This document shows positions 44,472 to 52,924 of a stretch of 64,000 nt of DNA, in pieces. The translations under genes were made by a program, and so were the position numbers. The stretch covers positions 1-64,000 of the forward strand of contig NZ_LASZ01000005.1 of the NCBI RefSeq assembly GCF_001014645.1, written 5' to 3'. Each line of letters begins with the position of its first letter. Position 1 is the first letter of the stretch. Under the pieces are notes generated by a model. It was given only the letters and a program-made list of their open reading frames with translations, had not been told where the DNA came from and made no database searches. The DNA is from Luteimonas sp. FCS-9 (GTDB taxonomy: Bacteria; Pseudomonadota; Gammaproteobacteria; Xanthomonadales; Xanthomonadaceae).

Positions 44472-44495
44472 CATCGCGCGCGAGCGCGCTCCTAC
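44472..44495 (-). repeat. GTAG-type REP palindrome, second copy
   Basis: The reverse complement of this 24-nt stretch equals 7756-7779 exactly. It lies in the gene-free interval 44403-44932 between two tRNA-Asp genes. Confidence 0.75.
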
Positions 44496-44550
44496 GTGGC
44501 GAAGGAAGCGCGAGCACAGCCAGGAACGCGGCCCCCTGCATATGCACTTC

Positions 44551-44828
44551 GATCCGCCATCGCCCCTCTATCCAGCGCCTGTCGGGTGCCGTGACCACCA
44601 AGCGGATATCGGGCCGCGACTGGGCGCGGCACCCGGCAGGCGCATGCGCGAACATCGCCGCGCCAGATTTCGGCGACGTCGCCACCATTCCGAAGCCGTA
44701 TGACCGGCCAACGCAGCCATGCGCTCTCCGATCCGCCATCGCCCCTCTATCCAGCGTCTGTCGGTGCCGTGACCACCAAGCGGACATCGGGCCGCGACTG
44801 GGCCCGGTACGCGGCAGGCGCACGCGTA
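44551..44828. repeat. Direct repeat pair of about 100 bp
   Basis: 44551-44650 and 44730-44828 are near-identical (gatccgccatcgcccctcta at both starts; differences include cgcct/cgtct, gatatc/gacatc and the last 20 nt). The copies are 179 bp apart and lie between two identical tRNA-Asp genes. The rest of 44403-44932 holds the REP and no gene. Confidence 0.8.
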
Positions 44829-44932
44829 TCGACATACCACCGCACGCCACGAACCCCGATTCAAGGGAGAAGAAAAAAAAGCCGCGACACCCCCTTCCCA
44901 AGCGCAAGGATTCGCGTAGAATCTCGCGCCTC

Positions 44933-45009
44933 GGAGCGGTAGTTCAGCTGGTTAGAATGCTGGCCTGTCACGCCGGAGGTCGCGGGTTCGAGTCCCGTCC
45001 GCTCCGCCA
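44933..45009 (+). tRNA. tRNA-Asp(GTC), copy 2
   Basis: 77 nt including CCA, same sequence as the copy at 44286-44362, anticodon GTC. Confidence 0.96.
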
Positions 45010-45019
45010 GTGTTGCGAA

Positions 45020-45048
45020 GAACCCCTGCAGCGATGCAGGGGTTTTTC
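45020..45048 (+). terminator. Terminator after tRNA-Asp copy 2
   Basis: Stem acccctgca / tgcaggggt with GCGA loop followed by TTTTT, 11 nt beyond the tRNA. Confidence 0.9.
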
Positions 45049-45122
45049 GTTTCTGCCGCACGATCCGAAGATCGCGACCGCGCTGCATCGCGCGCCCAAC
45101 GGCGCAGGTGCAACGGCACCGC

Positions 45123-46700
45123 TCAGTCGCAATCGCCGACGCGCACCAGTGCCAGGTCCTCGAAGTCGTAGCTGAAGTCCGCGTCCGGATCGACCTTCGC
45201 CATCTGCAGCGCCTGCACGCGCCCGCGCACAGACGTCGGACGCAGCCACGCATCCACGTCGACATCCGACGCGCGCCAGCGCACCCGCAGCCCGCCCCCG
45301 ACCGCGACCACATTGCCGTCCAGTTTCGGCGATCGAGCCGCAATCCAGCGCAACGCGCCATCGCGCGGACACAGCGCGACCTCGCCGAACCACGGATCCC
45401 GGTAGCGACCGGCGAGCGACGCCGCGACCGCCGTCGACACCGGCACCGCGGTGTCGGCCTCCGGCGGCACGGCATCGCCCGTGTCCGCCCGACGCGCCGC
45501 GTCCAGCAGCGCGGCGTAATACCCCACGTCGTGCGCCCCGCCGTCGGTCGCGACGAACTGCTTGACCAGTGCCTGGGTCAGCACGGTGCGCGCCTCGTCG
45601 GCATCGCCGTTGATCAGCACCACGATGCCGACACCGCGCTCGGGCAGCAGCACGAGCGAGGAGACCATGCCCGACAGCGTGCCCGTGTGCGACACCTTCG
45701 CCGTGCCGTCGACATCGGTCAGCCGCCACCCGTAGCCGTAGGCCGAGAAGTGGCTGCGGTCCCATGCGCGCATGCGCGCCGTCAGCGGCATCGGCATGTG
45801 CGCCGTCCATGCCGCTTCGCGCTGTACCGCCGACAGCCATGGACCTTCCGCCGCATCGACGGCCCCGGGATCGAGCCAGGCCTGCGCCCAGCGCAGCATG
45901 TCGTCGAGACTGCAGCGCAGGCCACCGGCCGCCATCATCGGTTCGTCGGGGATCGACGCCTCGTCCCCGCGCACGACCACATTGCGCCCGCCGATGCGCG
46001 CATGCGGCTGGGCGACATTGCCGACCGCATCGCGCTGCCACGCGCCGGCCTGGCAGCGCGTCATGCCGAGCGGCGCGAAGACCTCGCGGCGCACCAGCGC
46101 GTCGTACGGCGCGCCGCCGGCCGCCGCCGCGACCTCGCCGGCGACGATGTAGAGCGTGTTGTCGTAGGCGTAGCGCGCACGGAAGCTCCAGCGTGGCCGC
46201 AGGTGGCGCAGCCCCGCGATCACCTGCGCGCGCGTGAACGCGTTCGGCGACGGCCACAGCATCAGGTCGCCCGCCCCCGGCCCCAGCCCGCTGTTGTGGA
46301 TCAGCAGGTCGCGTACCTGGATCTCGCGCGTGACCCAGTCCTCGTACATGCGGAACTCCGGCAGGTGCCGCACGACCGGATCGTCCCAGCGCAGCCGGCC
46401 GGCGTCGACCAGCCGCGCGAGCACGGCGGCGGTCATCGCCTTGCTGTTGGATGCGATCTTGAACAGCGTCGCCGCATCGACCGCCTCGCCCTCGCCTGCG
46501 CGCAGTTCGCCGCGCGCGTGGCGCAGCACCACCTCGCCGTCGACGACCACGCCCACCGCGATGCCGGGCAACGCGTAGCGCTGCACGGCGTCGTCGACCA
46601 GCGCGGCCAGCCGTGCCGGTTCGACCGAGGGAGCCGCGGCCGCCAGCGGCGCCGCGACCAGCCAGCCGACCAGCGCCCACGCGACGCGATACCCGCGCAT
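45123..46700 (-). CDS. Serine hydrolase, class C beta-lactamase family
   Basis: A 525-aa exported protein. The signal peptide (about 1-23, ending in AAAAPS) is followed by a beta-lactamase/esterase domain: catalytic Ser84-x-x-Lys87 (IASNSK), second motif Tyr-x-Asn as YAYDN and the third region HTGTLSGM. A C-terminal beta-rich extension (about 420-525) carries AGRYRDPWFGEVALC. Members hydrolyse D-amino-acid peptides or esters, and many are not lactam-active. It is 5 bp downstream of a TonB-dependent receptor gene, so receptor and hydrolase are probably coexpressed to import and cleave a peptide-like substrate. Confidence 0.9.
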   Translation of the reverse strand: MRGYRVAWALVGWLVAAPLAAAAPSVEPARLAALVDDAVQRYALPGIAVGVVVDGEVVLRHARGELRAGEGEAVDAATLFKIASNSKAMTAAVLARLVDAGRLRWDDPVVRHLPEFRMYEDWVTREIQVRDLLIHNSGLGPGAGDLMLWPSPNAFTRAQVIAGLRHLRPRWSFRARYAYDNTLYIVAGEVAAAAGGAPYDALVRREVFAPLGMTRCQAGAWQRDAVGNVAQPHARIGGRNVVVRGDEASIPDEPMMAAGGLRCSLDDMLRWAQAWLDPGAVDAAEGPWLSAVQREAAWTAHMPMPLTARMRAWDRSHFSAYGYGWRLTDVDGTAKVSHTGTLSGMVSSLVLLPERGVGIVVLINGDADEARTVLTQALVKQFVATDGGAHDVGYYAALLDAARRADTGDAVPPEADTAVPVSTAVAASLAGRYRDPWFGEVALCPRDGALRWIAARSPKLDGNVVAVGGGLRVRWRASDVDVDAWLRPTSVRGRVQALQMAKVDPDADFSYDFEDLALVRVGDCD

Positions 46701-46705
46701 CGCGC

Positions 46706-49489
46706 TCAGAAGTCGAACGTGACGTTCGCGAACACCTGACGGCCGATCGCGCTGTAGGAACTGGCGAAGTACGGCCATGCGGTGTGCGAATCGTCGCGCG
46801 GCGGCATCTCGTCGAGCAGGTTGAGCACGCTCAGCCCCAGCGTGACGTGGTCGGTGATGCGCCGCGACACGTCGGCGTTCCAGATCACGTAGGCCGGGGT
46901 CCGACCGGGCAGCAACGTGCCGTTGTAGTTCGGCCGCCCGCCCCAGCGATAGCCGTAGAGGCTGGTCGTCCAGTCGCCGACGGCCCAGTTCGCGCGCCAG
47001 TTGGCGCGGCTGCGGAACGCGTTGTACTCGACCGTGCTGCGCACGTCGCGCGGCGCCTCGTCGTCGAACTGCGCGACCTCGAATTCCAGCACATGCGTGT
47101 AGCCCAGTTGCACGCCCAGGTCGCCCCAACGGCCGAGGTCCTGGCCCCAGCGCAGCGTCGCGTCGAGGCCTTCGGTGCGCATCAAGGAGGCATTGATCGG
47201 ATAGGTCGCGAACCGCGTGATACGACCCTCCGGGTTGAGGTCGGACACCGTGCGCTCGACCGCGCCGGCGTAGAACTCGCAGGCCTGCGACCCCGCATCG
47301 ACGGGATTGCCCGCGCGATCGACGCCGAGCCGGCAGTTCGCCTCCTGCTCGAGGTAGTAGCTGCTGGACAGCGTCTGCACCCGGCCTTCGAGCTCGATCC
47401 GGTACCAGTCGACCCCGATCGAAAGGTTCGGCAGCGCGTCCCACACCACGCCGAGCGTCGTCGACTTGCCCTCCTCCTCCTCGAGCAGCGGGTTCGAGGA
47501 CTGGGTCATGTAGGTCTGGTAGTTGTAGGCCGACGTGCACGCGGGCGTCTCGGCGGCGATGCCGTTGGCGCGGCACAGGTACTCGTCGTCGACGAAGGGG
47601 TTCGACCCGGTGGTGCCGGCGTGGATCCACAGCAGGTCGGGCGCGCGGAAGCTGGTCGCGTGCGCGCCGCGTACCAGCAGGTTGCGCAGCGGCCGCCATT
47701 CCAGGCCGGCCTGCCAGGTCACCGCGTCGTCGACGGACGTGATGTCGTCGTACTTGTCGTAGCGCGCGGCGAGCGTGGCCTCCAGGCGCGCGTGCACCGG
47801 CACGCGCAGTTCGAGGCCGGCGGCATAGCGGTCGCGCGGACCGCCGCCGGGCGTGCTGGTGAGGTTGTAGACGCGGTCCGGACCGGTGTAGTCGACGGTC
47901 GTGCGCGGATCGGGCGTCAGCTCGTATTCCTGCTGCGCGGCCTCGACGACGGCGGCCATCTGCACCGGGCCGGCCGGCAGGTCGAACAGCGGGCCGCTGA
48001 ACACGAACTGCGCCTGGTCGGACTTCGACGTGCCCGAACTGACGACGGTCGTGGTCAGTTGGTCGTAGAGCTCGGGTGTGCCGGGCGCGAACAGCCGGTC
48101 GACGAGGAACTCGCGGATCTCGGTGCCGTTGGCCGTGTAGCCCTGGATCGGGCCCATGTAGTGGTCGCGCACCGCCCGGGTCAGGAAGCGCGGCCGCGTG
48201 GTCTCGATCTCGAAGCGCGACGAGGTGACGCCCACGTCCCAGTCGAAGCGGCCGCCGAACGCCGTGCCGCGCACGCCGGCGTTGAGGTTCCAGGCGCGCT
48301 CGTCGTACTCGATCCGCTTTACGCCGCCGACCTCGTCGGGCAGGAAGATCCGCTGCGCGGTCACCAGGCCCAGCGTCGGGTCCTGCACCGTGAACGGTCC
48401 TTCGCCGATGTAGTAGTGGGTCTGGCTGGAGCTCTTGTCCTGCGAGCGGCTGCCGAGCACCTGGGCGTAGCCGGTCACCGATTCGCTGAAATCGAAGCTG
48501 CCCGACAGGTAGGCCGAGGTCTTGCCGTAGGCGTTCTGGATCGAGCGCGCGTTGTAGTAGTCGAGCGCGCCGCAGCGGTTGGGCACCGGCGCGCTGGTCG
48601 CCGAGTGGAACGGTACGAAGTCCGGGTTGGTCGCCGCGCACGCCTGCAGCATCGCGTCGTAGCCGGGCAACAGCACGCCGTCGTCGCCGCGCCACAGGTA
48701 GTTGGACCCGGCGAGGAAGTACACGCCCGAGATCGACGCGGTCGGACGCTCGGGCTCGGTGCGGTACTGCGGGTGCGCGAGATAGGTCAGGTCGCGCTGC
48801 GCGGCGACGATCTCCTCGCGGTCGAGCCGCTCGAACGCGTAGGTCAGGCTCCAGCGATCGCCGCTGCGCCCACCGCTCCACTGCAGTTGCCCGGTGTCGC
48901 CGCCGCCCCCGGACGTGGTGCCGCCGCGCAGGCGCACGGTGTCGCCGCTGAAGTTCTCGCGGGTGATGATGTTGACCACGCCGGCGACCGCATCCGAACC
49001 GTAGATCGCCGACGCGCCGCCGCTCATGACCTCGATGCGCTCGATCGCCGCGGCCGGGATGCTGCCCAGGCTCACCGCGGTGCCGTTGGAGCCGTAGGGC
49101 TGCGGATAGTCGGCCAGCCGCTGCCCGTTGAGCAGGATCAGCTGGTAGCCCGGGCCCAGGCCGCGCAGGTTCATGAACTGCCCGTTGGGCGCGTTGCCGG
49201 TCTGGTCCGACTCGTTGAGCGTGTTGCCGGTGAACTGGGTCAGCGTGCCCAGCGATTCCCACACCGTGCTGAAGCCCTGCTTCTGGATCTCCTCGGCGGT
49301 GATCACGGTGACCGGCGCCGGGCCTTCCACCTGCGTGCGCGCGATGCGCGAGCCGGTGACCTGGACCTGGTCGAGCGTGTTGACGCGCGCATCGGTCGTC
49401 TGCGCTGCGGCCGGCATCGCGATCGCCGCGAGCAGCGCGACCGCGAGCGGACAGCGGCCGGAACGGAAGTGTCTGGGCGGTACGGGCAT
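46706..49489 (-). CDS. TonB-dependent outer-membrane receptor
   Basis: A 927-aa receptor. The signal peptide ends near AAQTTDA. A TonB-box-like stretch (TLDQVQVTGSRI) leads into the plug domain (about 45-165: APVTVITAEEIQKQGFSTVW, then NLRGLGPGYQLILLNGQRL and GSDAVAGVVNIITR). The rest is a 22-strand beta-barrel ending ...QVFANVTFDF, with the terminal Phe needed for BAM insertion. The NLRGLG and GSDAVAGVVNI plug sequences match the Oar-like/peptide group common in Xanthomonadaceae. The ligand is unknown; the adjacent peptidase-like hydrolase suggests peptides. Confidence 0.93.
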   Translation of the reverse strand: MPVPPRHFRSGRCPLAVALLAAIAMPAAAQTTDARVNTLDQVQVTGSRIARTQVEGPAPVTVITAEEIQKQGFSTVWESLGTLTQFTGNTLNESDQTGNAPNGQFMNLRGLGPGYQLILLNGQRLADYPQPYGSNGTAVSLGSIPAAAIERIEVMSGGASAIYGSDAVAGVVNIITRENFSGDTVRLRGGTTSGGGGDTGQLQWSGGRSGDRWSLTYAFERLDREEIVAAQRDLTYLAHPQYRTEPERPTASISGVYFLAGSNYLWRGDDGVLLPGYDAMLQACAATNPDFVPFHSATSAPVPNRCGALDYYNARSIQNAYGKTSAYLSGSFDFSESVTGYAQVLGSRSQDKSSSQTHYYIGEGPFTVQDPTLGLVTAQRIFLPDEVGGVKRIEYDERAWNLNAGVRGTAFGGRFDWDVGVTSSRFEIETTRPRFLTRAVRDHYMGPIQGYTANGTEIREFLVDRLFAPGTPELYDQLTTTVVSSGTSKSDQAQFVFSGPLFDLPAGPVQMAAVVEAAQQEYELTPDPRTTVDYTGPDRVYNLTSTPGGGPRDRYAAGLELRVPVHARLEATLAARYDKYDDITSVDDAVTWQAGLEWRPLRNLLVRGAHATSFRAPDLLWIHAGTTGSNPFVDDEYLCRANGIAAETPACTSAYNYQTYMTQSSNPLLEEEEGKSTTLGVVWDALPNLSIGVDWYRIELEGRVQTLSSSYYLEQEANCRLGVDRAGNPVDAGSQACEFYAGAVERTVSDLNPEGRITRFATYPINASLMRTEGLDATLRWGQDLGRWGDLGVQLGYTHVLEFEVAQFDDEAPRDVRSTVEYNAFRSRANWRANWAVGDWTTSLYGYRWGGRPNYNGTLLPGRTPAYVIWNADVSRRITDHVTLGLSVLNLLDEMPPRDDSHTAWPYFASSYSAIGRQVFANVTFDF

Positions 49490-49609
49490 GCGGCGTTCCC
49501 CCTGGCGGTGGCGTGAAGCGGCGCGGCCGCTCGCGGCATGCAGTGCGTGCGCCGGTCGCAGCGTTGCCTGTGCGCGACCGCTCCCCGTGCGGCGCAAGAT
49601 GACATCGTG

Positions 49610-49636
49610 ATTACACCGGCCCGGAAACCTTGTCAA
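49610..49636 (-). promoter_or_regulatory. Possible promoter of the TonB receptor gene
   Basis: On the minus strand TTGACA (49631-49636) lies 15 nt before TGTAAT (49610-49615). The -35 is a perfect match and the -10 matches at five of six; the spacing is short. The start codon is about 120 nt downstream. Confidence 0.45.
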
Positions 49637-49650
49637 TTGAAAAGGCCGGC

Positions 49651-49678
49651 TTGTCCGATGGGTGAAAACGCCTATGCT
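49651..49678 (+). promoter_or_regulatory. Possible promoter of the NlpC/P60 gene
   Basis: TTGTCC (49651-49656) and TATGCT (49673-49678) are separated by 16 nt, about 49 nt upstream of the ATG at 49727. Four of six matches in each box, so weak evidence. Confidence 0.35.
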
Positions 49679-49726
49679 CGGGCCTCGTCCACCAGGCCGG
49701 CCGAGCCTGCCATCAGGAGCTCCACG

Positions 49727-51160
49727 ATGCAGACGACATCGCCGCCGGCGTCCGCGTCCAGCGCCGGTCTCGCGCCGCGACGCGTCCGCCGCCGCGCGCT
49801 GCTGGCCGGCTGGTGCATGCTGGCTTCGGCGGTGCTCGCGACCGCATCGGCGACGACGCCCCCAATCCCGGGCATGACCCGCGCGCAGCTCGATCCCGGG
49901 TACTGGATCGCCCGGCTCGACGCGCCCGACGCCCCGATCCTCGACCGCGCCGGGATCGCGAAGCAGAACGCCGCGATGCGCCGCGACGATCCCTCGATCC
50001 ACGACGTGCTCGCGCTGCCCGACACGCTCGACCGCGCGACCGTCGCCCGCTGGATCGGCGGTGTGTCGGCGCGCCCGACGCAGGCGCGCTACGACGTCGA
50101 CGGCCGCCTGCTGGATGCAGCGGCGCTCGACCGGCTCGTCGCCGACGTCGACCTGGCCGCACTGCCCGCCTCGCCCGTGCCGCGCTTCGGCCTCGTCGTG
50201 CGCCGCGCGGACCTGCGCGCGTTCCCGACCCGGGCGCGGGTGTTCAGCCGGCCGGACGACGCCGACATCGATCGCTTCCAGGAGGACGCGCTGTTTCCCG
50301 GCGCGCCGGTGGCGGTCGTGCACGCCAGCCGCGACGGCGCCTGGTACTTCGTCGTCAGCGAGCGCTACGCCGCATGGATCGCCGCGACCGACGTCGCGCT
50401 GGGCACGCGCGCGGCGGTCGCCGACTATGCCGCACGCGCGGCGCGTGGCCCGATCGTCACCGGCGCGACCGCACGCACGGTGTTCACGCCGCAGGCGCCC
50501 GAGGTGTCCGACGTGCAACTCGAGATGGGCGTGCGCGTGCCCGCGCTCGACTGGCCGGGCGACCGCGTGCTCAACGGCCAGATCCCGTGGTACGGCCGCG
50601 TCGTGGAACTGCCGGTGCGCACCGCCGATGGCGGGCTCGCGTTCGCGCCTGCGATGCTGCCGCAGGCGGCCGACGTCGCCGACGACGCGCTCGCGCACAC
50701 CCGCGCCCAGCTGATCCGACAGGCATTCAAGTTCCTCGGCGAACGCTACGGCTGGGGGCACGCGTACAACGCGCGCGACTGCAGCGGCTTCGTCTCGGAG
50801 ATCTACCGCAGCGTCGGCATCCTGCTGCCGCGCAACACCGGCGCGCAGGCGACGAGCCCGGCGCTGGACCGGGTCGCCTTCGCGCCGACGATGTCGCATG
50901 ACGCGCGCCTGCGGCTGCTGCGCGACACCGACGTCGGCGACCTGGTCTACATCCCGGGCCACGTGATGATGGTGATCGGCCATGTCGACGGCGACCCGTG
51001 GGTGATCCACGACACCGCCGGCACCTTCGTGCGCGGCGCCGACGGCGCGATCGCGCGGTCGCCGCTCAACGGCGTCGTGGTCACGCCGCTGCTGCCGCTG
51101 CTGGGCGGCGACGGCGAGGCGACGATCGACCGCATCACCAGCATCCAGCGCGTGCGCTGA
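49727..51160 (+). CDS. SH3-domain NlpC/P60 endopeptidase
   Basis: A 477-aa exported protein. The signal peptide runs to about residue 42 (twin-arginine-like RRVRRRALLAGW). Two SH3-like regions (about 150-300) precede an NlpC/P60 domain: Cys352 in ARDCSGFVS, His412 in IPGHVMMVIG and the third residue in VIHDT. Such enzymes cleave gamma-D-Glu-diamino-acid bonds in peptidoglycan stem peptides. CAGGAG precedes the start. The next gene encodes a dipeptide epimerase, so the pair would release and process murein peptides such as L-Ala-D-Glu. Confidence 0.9.
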   Translation: MQTTSPPASASSAGLAPRRVRRRALLAGWCMLASAVLATASATTPPIPGMTRAQLDPGYWIARLDAPDAPILDRAGIAKQNAAMRRDDPSIHDVLALPDTLDRATVARWIGGVSARPTQARYDVDGRLLDAAALDRLVADVDLAALPASPVPRFGLVVRRADLRAFPTRARVFSRPDDADIDRFQEDALFPGAPVAVVHASRDGAWYFVVSERYAAWIAATDVALGTRAAVADYAARAARGPIVTGATARTVFTPQAPEVSDVQLEMGVRVPALDWPGDRVLNGQIPWYGRVVELPVRTADGGLAFAPAMLPQAADVADDALAHTRAQLIRQAFKFLGERYGWGHAYNARDCSGFVSEIYRSVGILLPRNTGAQATSPALDRVAFAPTMSHDARLRLLRDTDVGDLVYIPGHVMMVIGHVDGDPWVIHDTAGTFVRGADGAIARSPLNGVVVTPLLPLLGGDGEATIDRITSIQRVR

Positions 51161-51182
51161 CGCGCCGTCCAGGGACCGCACG

Positions 51183-52280
51183 ATGAAGATCACCGATATC
51201 CGCCTCGGCATGCTGCGCGTGCCGCTCCGGACCCCGTTCAAGACCGCGCTGCGCACGGTCGAACGGGTCGAGGACGTCGTCGTCGCGATCCACACCGACA
51301 CCGGCCACGTCGGCCACGGCGAGGCCGCCGCGACCGCGGTGATCACCGGCGACACGCACGGCGCGATCGTCGCGGCGATCGCGCAGGTCATCGCGCCGCG
51401 GCTGGTCGGCCAGGAGGTCGGCGACCTCAACCGGCTCGTGCGCCTGGTGCAGACCGCGCTGGTGCGCAACACCAGCGCCAAGGCCGCGGTCGAGATCGCG
51501 CTCTACGACCTGTTCGCGCAGCTACACGGCGCGCCGCTGTACCGCATCCTCGGCGGCGGCACGCCGGTACTGACCACCGACATCACGATCAGCGTCGGCG
51601 ACGTCGACGCGATGGTCGCCGACGCGCGCTCGGCGCTCGAGCGCGGTTTCGGCGCGCTGAAGATCAAGGTCGGCCAGGACATCGCGCTCGACTTCGACCG
51701 CGTCCGCGCGATCCACGCCGCGGTCGACGGCCGCGCGTCGCTGCGGCTCGACGCCAACCAGGGCTGGACGCCCAAGCAGGCGGTGCAGGCCATGCGCCGG
51801 CTCGAGAACGCCGGCATCCATCCCGAACTGCTCGAGCAGCCGGTGCCGGCACATGACCTGCACGGGCTGAAGTTCGTCACCGACCGGATCGCCGCGCCGG
51901 TGATGGCCGACGAGAGCGTGTTCGGCCCGGTCGAGCTGATCGAGCTGATCCGCCTGCGCGCCGCCGACATCGTCAACATCAAACTGATGAAGACCGGCGG
52001 CCTGTCGAACGCGATCCGGCTGGCCGACATCGCCGCCGTGCACGGCATGGACTGCATGATCGGCTGCATGCTCGAAAGCAGCATCAGCGTCGCGGCGGCG
52101 GTGCACCTGGCCGCCGCCCGGTCCGACGCGATCACCAGGATCGACCTCGACGGGCCGTCGCTGTGCGCCTACGACCCGGTCGAGGGCGGCGCGCGCTTCG
52201 ACGGCCCGACGATCACGATCGGCGATGCGCCCGGCCTGGGCATCGTGTCGATCCGCGACGTCGAGCCGATCCCGGCCTGA
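51183..52280 (+). CDS. Dipeptide epimerase (L-Ala-D/L-Glu epimerase type)
   Basis: A 365-aa enolase-superfamily enzyme. The lid domain starts MKITDIRLGMLRVPLRTPFK. The barrel has the KxK acid/base pair (GALKIKVGQD), metal ligands in RLDANQGW, LLEQPV and MADESVF, the second-half lysine VNIKLMKTGG and GCMLESSISV. This matches the YcjG/YkfB epimerase group converting L-Ala-D-Glu to L-Ala-L-Glu. It lies 22 bp after the NlpC/P60 gene, consistent with murein peptide recycling. Confidence 0.92.
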   Translation: MKITDIRLGMLRVPLRTPFKTALRTVERVEDVVVAIHTDTGHVGHGEAAATAVITGDTHGAIVAAIAQVIAPRLVGQEVGDLNRLVRLVQTALVRNTSAKAAVEIALYDLFAQLHGAPLYRILGGGTPVLTTDITISVGDVDAMVADARSALERGFGALKIKVGQDIALDFDRVRAIHAAVDGRASLRLDANQGWTPKQAVQAMRRLENAGIHPELLEQPVPAHDLHGLKFVTDRIAAPVMADESVFGPVELIELIRLRAADIVNIKLMKTGGLSNAIRLADIAAVHGMDCMIGCMLESSISVAAAVHLAAARSDAITRIDLDGPSLCAYDPVEGGARFDGPTITIGDAPGLGIVSIRDVEPIPA

Positions 52281-52315
52281 GCCGCCTGTCGCGCCCCCAT
52301 CGCCTGGAGATCCCG

Positions 52316-52399
52316 ATGCCCTGCCCCGTCGTTCCACCACGCCCCGATCGCGACATGCGCATCCGTCGCTCCCGCATCGAGAAGGCCATCGCGCGATGA
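52316..52399 (+). CDS. 27-aa ORF overlapping the GNAT start
   Basis: MPCPVVPPRPDRDMRIRRSR then IEKAIAR, with ggagatccc upstream. Its TGA overlaps the acetyltransferase ATG (ATGA), as in translational-coupling leaders. Very short; could be chance. Confidence 0.3.
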   Translation: MPCPVVPPRPDRDMRIRRSRIEKAIAR

Positions 52400-52857
52400 C
52401 CGCGGCACCGTTGCCTGCGCGCGCCGCCACGCCGGACGATCGCGACCGCGTGCTGGCGATGATGCGCGCGTTCTACGCCGAGGACCGGCTGGTCTTCGAT
52501 CCCGCCGCGACCGGCGCCGCGCTCGACGCGCTGCTGGCCGAGCCGCGCCACGGCGCGGTGCTGCTGCTCGGCGCGAACGCCGACGATGGCTACCTCGCGC
52601 TCACCCGCGGCTTCAGCCTCGAACAGCGCGGGGCGTTCGCGCTGCTCGACGAGCTCTTCGTCGCGCCGCATGCGCGCGGCCGCGGGCTGGGCGCGCAGGC
52701 GCTGGCGCTGGCCGCCGCGCAGGCCCGGGCCTGGGGCGTCGCGACGCTGCGGCTGGAGGTCCACCACCACAATCCGCGCGCCAAGGCGCTGTACCTGCGC
52801 GCGGGCTTCGTCGACGGCCACCGCGACATGCTGACGCTGACGCTGGACGCGTCGTGA
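52396..52857 (+). CDS. GNAT-family N-acetyltransferase
   Basis: A 153-aa acetyltransferase. The core shows AVLLLGANADDGYLALTRGFS, LLDELFVAPHARGRGLGAQAL (the acetyl-CoA R/Q-x-x-G-x-G/A loop is ARGRGLGAQ) and the C-terminal LEVHHHNPRAKALYLRAGF. Substrate unknown; it sits in the murein-peptide gene set, so a peptide or amino acid is plausible. The start at 52396 overlaps a 27-aa ORF stop. Confidence 0.9.
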   Translation: MTAAPLPARAATPDDRDRVLAMMRAFYAEDRLVFDPAATGAALDALLAEPRHGAVLLLGANADDGYLALTRGFSLEQRGAFALLDELFVAPHARGRGLGAQALALAAAQARAWGVATLRLEVHHHNPRAKALYLRAGFVDGHRDMLTLTLDAS

Positions 52858-52924
52858 CGATCGCGCGCCTCCAGCGGGCACGCGCGTGGCATGCTCGCCC
52901 GGCCCACCTTTGCCCGCCCGCCCG

